The notes under the pieces were generated by a model that saw nothing but the letters and a program-made list of their open reading frames with translations, did no database searches and had not been told where the DNA came from. Below are positions 1 through 4,998 of a DNA stretch of 8,921 bases, one piece after another. The translations under genes were made by a program, and so were the position numbers. Every line of letters begins with the position of its first letter. Positions within the stretch are counted from its first letter, which is position 1. The stretch comes from Actinomycetes bacterium (GTDB lineage: Bacteria > Actinomycetota > Acidimicrobiia > Acidimicrobiales > Microtrichaceae), in the NCBI GenBank assembly GCA_023450775.1, contig JAEXGP010000256.1, positions 1 to 8,921 of the forward strand. Reading direction: 5' to 3'.

Positions 1-296
1 GCGGCGCGCTGCCCGGGCGCCGCGATCACGTCGAGGTGGTCGGGCGCCAGAGGGCCCTGGCCCAGGCAGCGGACCCGTTCGACCGACAGACCGGCCCGTC
101 CGACGCGGTCCACCTCGAACGCGGCGCCGCCGACGAGCCGGTCGCCCTCGAGGCACAACACGATGCGGGGTGCACCGGCGGCGGCCGCCCCCAGCCACCA
201 GCTGCGCAGGAACGGGGAGGGCAGCGGCTGGCGGTCGGCGAGCTCGTCCCACTCGGGAGCGCGCTCGGCCAGCTGTTCGACGACCTCGACCCGCAT
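1..296 (-). CDS. GNAT / BioF2-like (CelD-type) acyltransferase, N-terminal part, cut by window edge
   Basis: This minus-strand frame is open from an ATG at 296 to the left edge (98 codons, no stop). It begins MRVEVVEQLAERAPEWDEL and continues with PSPFLRSWWLGAAA (about residues 26-39), an acidic/hydrophobic stretch IVLCLEGDRLVGGAAF (about 45-60) and GPLAPDHLDVIAAPG (about 81-95). A tryptophan-rich 'FLRSWWL' block, then a strand with 'GDRLVGGA', then a 'DHLD' turn is the usual order at the start of GNAT-fold proteins of the BioF2-like/CelD group. Many of these sit in polysaccharide gene clusters, and the neighbouring sugar transferase fits that. The acyl acceptor is unknown, and the C-terminal half with most of the acetyl-CoA site lies outside the window. 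No Shine-Dalgarno is visible before 296, so a short-leader transcript is possible. No other in-frame ATG or GTG occurs in the upstream bases I checked. Confidence 0.6.
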   Translation of the reverse strand, partial: MRVEVVEQLAERAPEWDELADRQPLPSPFLRSWWLGAAAAGAPRIVLCLEGDRLVGGAAFEVDRVGRAGLSVERVRCLGQGPLAPDHLDVIAAPGQRA

Positions 297-440
297 CGGA
301 CCGAGTGTGGCCGAGCCCCGCGCCCGGCGCCATTGCGGAGGTGACGCCGGGCGGTCGCGCCGATGACCACACCGACGCAAGGGTGAATTCCCCGCGAGAT
401 CTGGGAGAACTGCCCCCCTCGTACCCTTGACGGTGGCGAC

Positions 441-463
441 GGTCACATGTTGACATGGTGGCC
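441..463. repeat. Imperfect inverted repeat, possible operator or hairpin
   Basis: The core CATGT-TG-ACATG (446-457) is a perfect dyad. The arms extend to 441-463 (GGTCAC and GTGGCC) with one bulged base and one G-T pair. It lies in the divergent gap about 145 bases from the GNAT start and about 210 bases from the sugar transferase start, where a regulator site would be expected. No regulator is identified. Confidence 0.35.
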
Positions 464-578
464 GGGAAGCAAGGGGATGGGCGGGTCGGCGGCCAGAGGA
501 CGTCGGTGTTGGTGTGGGTCGGGGCTCCGAGGCATGGGGCTCCGCACCGTGGGTAGGGCTGTGGCGGAGCGCTGGAGC

Positions 579-587
579 TGTGGACAA
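579..587 (-). promoter_or_regulatory. Isolated DnaA-box-like 9-mer
   Basis: The minus strand reads TTGTCCACA, the form of DnaA box favoured in high-GC actinobacteria. Only this one perfect copy was noticed, there is no AT-rich region and no dnaA/dnaN context, so it is not an origin. It could be a titration or regulatory site about 85 bases before the sugar transferase start, or chance: one exact 9-mer in a window this size is not rare. Confidence 0.25.
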
Positions 588-601
588 CGAGCTGGGTCGG
601 T

Positions 602-618
602 CGTCCGGTTGTCGGACG
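602..618 (+). other. Short hairpin upstream of the sugar transferase
   Basis: CGTCCG (602-607) and CGGACG (613-618) pair perfectly around a five-base loop, GTTGT. There is no T-tract. It ends 53 bases before the ATG at 672, so it may lie in the 5' leader of that mRNA. Confidence 0.3.
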
Positions 619-671
619 GCCCGCTTCGGATCCTGGTCGAGCGTGCCGGGAGCTGAGGGAAGAGGGGCGAG

Positions 672-2192
672 ATGCTGAGGTACTCCGATGCCGAGGGACT
701 GAGCGCTGGGCCGTCGCGCCCGGCCCGACTTCGGGTGTTGGAAGGTGCCGGCGGGGTGATCGATCTGACCGACGGGGCCGGCGTCGCCGAACCCGTGGTC
801 CTCACGCCACCGGCGTCCGCGATCGCTCGCCAGGAGCGCCGGGCCGTCGGCCGGGGCCTGCTGGCGATGGGTCACCTGCTCGACGCCATCGCACTGGGCG
901 TGCCGCTGCTGGCCTTCGGGTACTTCGCCGACGCCGTGATCGGCGTTCGGATCGGGCTCCTCTTCGTGCTGGTCGGCACCCTGCTGCTGTGGCCGACGCA
1001 CCGCCGGGGCCGCCAGGTCGTGGCGCCCAGCGAAGGCCTGGTGTCGATCGTCACGCGCATCGGCCTGGCGCCCGTCGCCACCTCCGCGATCGTCACCCTC
1101 ACCCGGGTCAACGACTTCTCGAACGCCCGGCGCTTCATCGACGTGGTGGCGATCGTGCAGATCGTCGTCTTCACGCTGCCGCTGATCCTGCTCGGTCGTC
1201 TGATCACCGCCCGGGTCACCGCGGCGGCCCGGCACCAGGGCTTCGACCTGGAGGACACGCTGATCGTCGGCGCCGGCCCGGTCGGCCGCTCGGTCGCCAC
1301 GGCGCTCATCGACAACCCGCAGTTCGGCCTGGTGCCCTGCGGCTTCGTCGACCGCTTCGACGACCAGGACGACCTGCCGCTCGTCGGCCGGCCCGAGAAC
1401 CTGCCGGCCATCCTGCAGCTGACCGGCGTGCGCCACGTCGTGCTGGCGTTCGGCGCCACGCCCGAGGCCGAGCTGGTCCACATCGTGCGCCGCTGCCACG
1501 ACGACCGGGTGCAGTTCTACGCCGTGCCCCGCCTGTTCGAGCTCGGCGTGAGCCACGAGGACGTCGGTCACGAGATCGACGGCCTGCCGCTCGTGCCGGT
1601 CCGCCGTCCGGGCACCGCCTCGCACCTGTGGCCGGCCAAGCGGGCCTTCGACCTGGTCGCGGCCAGCCTGCTGATCGTGCTCACCGCCCCAGTGCTCCTG
1701 GCCTGCGCCCTGGCGGTCAAGCTCACGAGCCCGGGCCCGGTGTTCTTCCGCCAGGTGCGGATCGGCATCGGCGGCACCCCGTTCGAGATCCTCAAGTTCC
1801 GGACCATGAAGGTCAACGACGACTCGGCCACGCAGTGGTCGGTCGACACGGACGACCGGGTGACCAAGGTCGGCCGGTTCCTGCGCCCGACACACCTGGA
1901 CGAGCTGCCGCAGCTGCTCAACGTGGTCCGGGGTGAGATGTCGCTCGTCGGCCCACGCCCGGAGCGCCCGCACTTCGTGGAGCAGTTCGGCTCCGAGATC
2001 GACGACTACCACGAGCGTCACCGGGTGCCGGTCGGCATCACCGGCTGGGCGCAGGTCAACGGCTACTGGGGTGACTCGAGCATCGAGACCCGGGTCCGCC
2101 TGGACAACCGCTACATCGAGAACTGGTCGCTGTGGCGGGACCTGGTCATCAGCCTGCGTACGATTCCGACGCTGCTCGGCCGCCGACGCTGA
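672..2192 (+). CDS. Polyprenyl-phosphate sugar-1-phosphate transferase (exopolysaccharide priming enzyme, large WbaP-like type)
   Basis: This 506-residue membrane enzyme transfers a sugar-1-phosphate from a UDP-sugar to undecaprenyl phosphate at the inner face of the membrane, the first step of a surface polysaccharide. Its layout matches the large TIGR03025-type family: a soluble N-terminus (1-60), four hydrophobic segments (about 63-84, 89-107, 123-145, 155-177), a Rossmann-like domain with IVGAGPVGRS (198-207), then the bacterial sugar transferase domain (about 320-506). That last domain has a membrane re-entrant helix (about 328-349), SPGPVFF (353-359), ILKFRTM (373-379), LDELPQL (409-415) and SLVGPRP (424-430). 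D410-E411 match the Asp-Glu catalytic dyad known from PglC-type enzymes. The start is supported by AGAGGGG (661-667) just before the ATG. The sugar donor cannot be read from sequence. The glycosyltransferase 71 bases downstream probably belongs to the same pathway. Confidence 0.93.
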   Translation: MLRYSDAEGLSAGPSRPARLRVLEGAGGVIDLTDGAGVAEPVVLTPPASAIARQERRAVGRGLLAMGHLLDAIALGVPLLAFGYFADAVIGVRIGLLFVLVGTLLLWPTHRRGRQVVAPSEGLVSIVTRIGLAPVATSAIVTLTRVNDFSNARRFIDVVAIVQIVVFTLPLILLGRLITARVTAAARHQGFDLEDTLIVGAGPVGRSVATALIDNPQFGLVPCGFVDRFDDQDDLPLVGRPENLPAILQLTGVRHVVLAFGATPEAELVHIVRRCHDDRVQFYAVPRLFELGVSHEDVGHEIDGLPLVPVRRPGTASHLWPAKRAFDLVAASLLIVLTAPVLLACALAVKLTSPGPVFFRQVRIGIGGTPFEILKFRTMKVNDDSATQWSVDTDDRVTKVGRFLRPTHLDELPQLLNVVRGEMSLVGPRPERPHFVEQFGSEIDDYHERHRVPVGITGWAQVNGYWGDSSIETRVRLDNRYIENWSLWRDLVISLRTIPTLLGRRR

Positions 2193-2193
2193 C

Positions 2194-2229
2194 GGGGTGA
2201 CCCCGGTGCCGGTGGCTCCCACCGGCACC
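2194..2229 (+). other. Strong hairpin(s) between the sugar transferase and the glycosyltransferase
   Basis: GGGG-TGA-CCCC (2194-2204) begins right after the stop codon. It is followed by a perfect 11-base-pair stem, GGTGCCGGTGG (2205-2215) against CCACCGGCACC (2219-2229), around a three-base loop. There is no T-tract, so it could be a T-less terminator, an attenuator or an mRNA-stability element. It ends three bases before the AGGAGG at 2232, so its folding could affect access to that site. Confidence 0.55.
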
Positions 2230-2231
2230 CC

Positions 2232-2237
2232 AGGAGG
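2232..2237 (+). promoter_or_regulatory. Consensus ribosome-binding site for the leader mini-ORF
   Basis: A perfect AGGAGG lies nine bases before the GTG at 2247 but 26 bases before the GTG of the glycosyltransferase at 2264. The first spacing is workable and the second is too long. The site therefore appears to serve the six-codon leader ORF rather than the main gene directly. Confidence 0.55.
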
Positions 2238-2246
2238 CCCCCGCAC

Positions 2247-2267
2247 GTGAACCCGCCCGTCCGGTGA
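2247..2267 (+). CDS. Six-codon leader ORF, stop overlapping the glycosyltransferase start
   Basis: GTG at 2247 opens a short frame encoding M-N-P-P-V-R, ending with TGA at 2265-2267. That stop overlaps the GTG start of the glycosyltransferase (2264-2266) in the classic GTGA arrangement used for stop-restart coupling. The frame has a consensus AGGAGG at a usable nine-base spacing, which the downstream gene lacks. The inferred role is to load ribosomes and deliver them to the overlapping start. The peptide itself probably has no function. No homology can support so short a frame. Confidence 0.4.
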   Translation: MNPPVR

Positions 2268-3436
2268 AGTTCGTCGTCGTCACGTCCCGGTTCCCGTACC
2301 CGCTCGAGAAGGGCGACAAGCTCCGGGTCTTCCACCAGATGCGCCACATGGCCGCGGCCGGCCACGAGATCGTGCTCGTGGCGGTGTCCGACGGCGAGGT
2401 CCCGGCTGCGGACATGGAGCAGCTGTCGTTCTGCTCGTCGATCCACGTGGTGCCGCTCGGACGGGTGCCACGCCTGGTCGGCGTGGGCAAGGCGCTGTGG
2501 GCGGGCCGCCCGCTGCAGGTCGGCTACTTCGACTCGGCCCGCGTGCGGGACGCCGTCGAGCGGGTGGTGGCCGAGGAGCGGCCCGACGCGGTGTTCTGCC
2601 AGCTGATCCGCACCGCGCAGTACGGGAGGGACCTGGGCGTGGCGACCACGATCGACTACCAGGACACGTTCTCCGCGATCACCTGGCGGCGGTCGGGCAC
2701 GGCGCCGTGGCCGCTCCGCGCGGTGATGCGGCGCGAGGCGGTGCGGATCGCGGCGTACGAGCACGCGTCGGCCGAGTGGTTCGACCACAGGGTGATCATC
2801 TCGGAGCAGGACCGGGACCTGCTGCAGGTGCCCGGCGACCTGCCGGTCGAGGTCGTCACGAACGGCGTGGACACCGAGTACTTCCGACCCGGCGCGATCG
2901 ACGTCGCCCCGAGCGTGGACGTGTGCTTCATCGGCAACCTCGGCTACCGGCCCAACGTGGTCGCGTCAGGGCGTCTGGTCCGCGAGGTGCTGCCCCGCCT
3001 GCGGGAGCTGCGGCCCGGCGCGGACGTGCTGCTCGCCGGCGCCCGCCCGGCGCGGTCGGTCCTGGCCCTCGCCGGCGACGGCGTGGAGGTGCGCGGCTGG
3101 CTCGACGACATCCGCACCGGGTACGCCGAGGGGCGCGTGATGGTGGCGCCGCTGTTCACCGGCGCGGGCCAGCAGAACAAGGTGCTCGAGGCCATGGCCA
3201 TGGGCATGGCGTGCGTGACCTCGGACCTGGTGAACAACGCGATCGGTGCCACGCCGGGTGTCGAGATCGAGACCGCCGGCGACATGGCGGAGTTCGCGGC
3301 GCGGACGGCGGAGCTGCTGGCCGACGACGATCGGCGCGCCGAGCTCGGCCGCCGGGCCCGGGAGTTCGTCACGGCCAACTACAGCTGGCCGATCGTGGCC
3401 GAGCGGCTGGCCGGGATCCTGGGCCGGAGCCGCTGA
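2264..3436 (+). CDS. GT4-type (GT-B fold) glycosyltransferase, TIGR03087-like
   Basis: This predicted cytoplasmic glycosyltransferase (390 residues) would add a sugar from a nucleotide donor to the lipid-linked glycan started by the upstream enzyme. The N-terminal acceptor domain opens with a beta strand, KFVVVTSRFPYPLEKGDKLR (2-21). The PYP..KGDK block is typical of the family linked to EpsH/PEP-CTERM polysaccharide systems. The C-terminal donor domain has NGVD (200-203), FIGNLGYRPN (222-231), GWLDD (278-282) and GAGQQNKVLEAMAMGM (300-315), which corresponds to the nucleotide-sugar-binding E-x7-E region. GTG at 2264 is the only start between the upstream in-frame stop (2198-2200) and the conserved KFVVV strand. 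It has no Shine-Dalgarno of its own, and the start overlaps a short leader ORF. Donor and acceptor sugars are unknown. Confidence 0.88.
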   Translation: MKFVVVTSRFPYPLEKGDKLRVFHQMRHMAAAGHEIVLVAVSDGEVPAADMEQLSFCSSIHVVPLGRVPRLVGVGKALWAGRPLQVGYFDSARVRDAVERVVAEERPDAVFCQLIRTAQYGRDLGVATTIDYQDTFSAITWRRSGTAPWPLRAVMRREAVRIAAYEHASAEWFDHRVIISEQDRDLLQVPGDLPVEVVTNGVDTEYFRPGAIDVAPSVDVCFIGNLGYRPNVVASGRLVREVLPRLRELRPGADVLLAGARPARSVLALAGDGVEVRGWLDDIRTGYAEGRVMVAPLFTGAGQQNKVLEAMAMGMACVTSDLVNNAIGATPGVEIETAGDMAEFAARTAELLADDDRRAELGRRAREFVTANYSWPIVAERLAGILGRSR

Positions 3437-3455
3437 GCGTCGGGACGGGCCAACC

Positions 3456-3481
3456 CCGGCGCCGGGACCGGCCGGCGCCGG
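3456..3481. terminator. Candidate bidirectional terminator between convergent genes
   Basis: CCGGCGCCGG occurs at 3456-3465 and again at 3472-3481. Because it is self-complementary, the two copies form a ten-base-pair stem with a six-base loop. The hairpin lies 20 bases after the glycosyltransferase stop and downstream of the convergent membrane-protein gene. No T-tract follows on either strand, which is common in very GC-rich actinobacteria. Confidence 0.5.
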
Positions 3482-3490
3482 ACGGCGCAG

Positions 3491-3556
3491 TCAGGTGGCC
3501 GTGCTCAGGTGGCGGTGCTCAGGTGGCCGTGCTCAGGTGGCGGTGCTCAGGCGGCC
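3491..3556. repeat. 14-base tandem repeat, four full units plus a degenerate fifth
   Basis: Units CAGGTGGCCGTGCT (3492-3505, 3520-3533) and CAGGTGGCGGTGCT (3506-3519, 3534-3547) alternate, making an exact 28-base unit present twice. A degenerate CAGGCGGCC follows (3548-3556). The last unit overlaps the stop codon and last codons of the minus-strand membrane-protein gene. On the minus strand every unit junction reads TGA, so the stops fall successively in all three frames. It looks like local duplication of the gene's 3' end by slippage. Confidence 0.9.
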
Positions 3557-4731
3557 GGCCCGGCCGTGCTGAGCGCCTTCGTCCACGGCGTCCGTGACCG
3601 GGCCAGCTCGTCGCCCAGGAGCGCGGCGAGCGAGATGCCGAACGGCCAGAACAGCCAGGCCGTGCGCAGCGTCAGGTCCGTCGAGGCGATCGAGTAGAGG
3701 TTCACCAGCACGTACATGGCCACGCCGGTGATCTCGGGTCCGGCCCGGTCGAAGGCGCCGCGCGGTCCGTCCTGCTGCCACATCCGGTAGAGGCACACGA
3801 GCGCCGGCACGAAGATCGTGGCGCTGCCGATGAGGAAGAACAGGGCGCTCTTGGGGTTGGCCAGGTTGTTGCCGATGTAGTTGAGCTTCGGCAGCACGCT
3901 GAAGGAGTACGTGGGGTCGGGCGCCGTGATGCGGACCAGGACGGCCGAGGCCACCCACGCGACCGCCACGATCGGTGCACCGATGGCGAAGCGCGGGTCC
4001 TTGAACGACCGGCCCGACGCACGCCAGGCCACGATCGCCGAGGGCGCCAGGAAGATCAGCGCCTCCTTGACCGGGTACGACAGCGGGAAGAACAGCGCGA
4101 GGCCCCACCAGCACCGCCGGGCGACCAGCCAGTAGCCGAACACGAACACGGCCATGGCGCCGCCGTCGATGTAGAGCGACGACGTGAAGACGAGCAGCGG
4201 CAGGGTCACCGTGTAGAGGAGCCCGCCGATCAGCTGGGCACGGGTGGAGCGGCCCTGGACCGCGAGCGCGTCGACCATGAACCAGACGCCGGCCACGACC
4301 AGCACCAGGTTCACGAGCGCGAACGCGTCCGCGGCGTCCATCGGGAGCAGCGAGGCGACGAAGGGCAGTGCGGGCCGGTAGATGAACGGCGCCACCGGGC
4401 CCATGAGCACGTCGCCGTTGTCGATGAACGACTGGTAGGGGACCATCTTGTAGAACGCGTCGTCGTGGCCCTGGCGGTCCTCGATCATCGCCAGGTAGCT
4501 GACGATGTCGATGTTGAGGTGCTCCAGGTGCTTCCCGTCCGCGGTGGTGTACGTGTAGTACTCGTCGGTGGCGAAGAAGTCCGTGCCCGCCAGGTCCATC
4601 CGAGCGAAGCGGAGGCCGCCGATCACGGTGGTCAGCAGCATCAGGCCCAGGATCGCCGCGGCGCCCAGACGGCGGGAGGGGGTCGGTGCGGTGTCGAGCG
4701 GCGCGTCGTCGACTGCTGCTGCTTCCACCAT
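3547..4731 (-). CDS. Polytopic membrane protein, possibly a GT-C-like glycosyltransferase
   Basis: This is a 394-residue integral membrane protein whose family I cannot name with certainty. A soluble N-terminus (1-22) precedes a transmembrane helix (about 23-41), then a long loop with DFFATDEYYTYTTADGKH (51-68) and YRPALPF (118-124). About eight more hydrophobic segments follow (about 135-156, 164-182, 188-205, 207-216/222-234, 249-268, 295-315, 333-350, 356-373). A first large external loop rich in Asp/Glu after helix 1, followed by many helices, is the layout of GT-C enzymes that use polyprenyl-phosphate sugars, and the adjacent glycan genes fit. This is inference, and a transporter or unassigned membrane protein is also possible. 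ATG at 4731 is chosen because a GGGGG lies six bases before it; the longer frame back to 4893 adds 54 residues of low-complexity, non-membrane sequence. The stop lies in a tandem repeat. Confidence 0.72.
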   Translation of the reverse strand: MVEAAAVDDAPLDTAPTPSRRLGAAAILGLMLLTTVIGGLRFARMDLAGTDFFATDEYYTYTTADGKHLEHLNIDIVSYLAMIEDRQGHDDAFYKMVPYQSFIDNGDVLMGPVAPFIYRPALPFVASLLPMDAADAFALVNLVLVVAGVWFMVDALAVQGRSTRAQLIGGLLYTVTLPLLVFTSSLYIDGGAMAVFVFGYWLVARRCWWGLALFFPLSYPVKEALIFLAPSAIVAWRASGRSFKDPRFAIGAPIVAVAWVASAVLVRITAPDPTYSFSVLPKLNYIGNNLANPKSALFFLIGSATIFVPALVCLYRMWQQDGPRGAFDRAGPEITGVAMYVLVNLYSIASTDLTLRTAWLFWPFGISLAALLGDELARSRTPWTKALSTAGPAA

Positions 4732-4757
4732 CGGCACCCCCGCTCGGCTGAACCGTG

Positions 4758-4787
4758 AGGGTAGACGGTGGGCCCTCGGGCAGTCGA
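4758..4787 (-). promoter_or_regulatory. Candidate promoter for the membrane-protein gene
   Basis: On the minus strand TACCCT (4763-4758) fits the actinobacterial TANNNT -10. TCGACT (4787-4782), 18 bases further upstream, matches four of six bases of the TTGACA -35. Transcription would start near 4751, leaving a leader of about 20 bases before the ATG at 4731. Confidence 0.35.
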
Positions 4788-4883
4788 CGTCGGACCGGGC
4801 CGTCCCGGGTGAGGTCGGGGCGCGAGGGCCGCAGCGGACGCCCGCGTGCCGGGGGCAGCAGCCGCACGCCGGACCCGGCGAAC

Positions 4884-4889
4884 TACGTT
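4884..4889 (+). promoter_or_regulatory. Candidate -10 element for tRNA-Gln and the glmU operon
   Basis: TACGTT (TANNNT type) lies 14 bases before the 5' end of the tRNA, so transcription would start a few bases upstream of it. No good -35 hexamer is seen. Because no other obvious promoter separates the tRNA from glmU, this one may drive the tRNA, glmU and prs together. Confidence 0.35.
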
Positions 4890-4903
4890 GCATCCATCGC
4901 CCT

Positions 4904-4978
4904 TGGCGGGTAGTTCAACGGCAGAACGCCTGACTTTGGATCAGGAAGATGCAGGTTCGAATCCTGCCCCGCCAGCCA
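4904..4978 (+). tRNA. tRNA-Gln (anticodon TTG), CCA encoded
   Basis: The full cloverleaf is visible. Acceptor stem TGGCGGG (4904-4910) pairs with CCCGCCA (4968-4974). D stem GTTC/GAAC (4913-4916, 4924-4927) encloses a loop containing GG. Anticodon stem CCTGA/TCAGG (4929-4933, 4941-4945) encloses loop CTTTGGA, giving anticodon TTG (4936-4938), which reads CAA as glutamine. T stem GCAGG/CCTGC (4951-4955, 4963-4967) encloses TTCGAAT. The discriminator is G4975 and an encoded CCA occupies 4976-4978. The final A is also the first base of an ATG in frame with glmU. Tools that omit CCA would end the gene at 4975. Confidence 0.97.
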
Positions 4979-4998
4979 TGACGACCTTCCCAGGTGAC

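Larger units (their letters stand above)
297..671. other. Divergent intergenic region between the GNAT gene and the sugar transferase
   Basis: This 375-base gap separates divergent genes and should hold both promoters. Visible elements are an imperfect inverted repeat (441-463), a perfect TTGACA (450-455) without a partner -10, a TANNNT hexamer TACCCT (422-427) without a good -35, a single DnaA-box-like 9-mer (579-587) and a short hairpin (602-618). A 69-codon plus-strand frame at 447-656 has no family resemblance and no convincing ribosome-binding site, so I do not call it a gene. Confidence 0.5.

Noticed and set aside
26..370. Minus-strand 114-codon and plus-strand 36-344 frames at the left edge
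   Set aside because: Both are low-complexity Arg/Pro/Ser shadows. The frame with protein-like character is the one open to the left edge from ATG 296.
450..455. Perfect TTGACA as a -35 for the sugar transferase
   Set aside because: No TANNNT hexamer lies 16-19 bases downstream, so a promoter cannot be supported.
447..656. 69-codon plus-strand frame in the divergent gap
   Set aside because: No clear ribosome-binding site, skewed Gly/Arg/Trp composition and no recognisable fold. The start lies inside the inverted repeat.
3491..3556. CRISPR array
   Set aside because: The 14-base units are directly tandem with no unique spacers, and no cas genes are present.
2497..3597. Long plus-strand frame overlapping the glycosyltransferase
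   Set aside because: Gly/Arg/Ala-rich shadow of the true gene, with no domain motifs.
4846..4998. Extended GlmU N-terminus starting at 4846
   Set aside because: This would translate straight through the tRNA-Gln gene. The encoded residues are tRNA sequence, not a domain.
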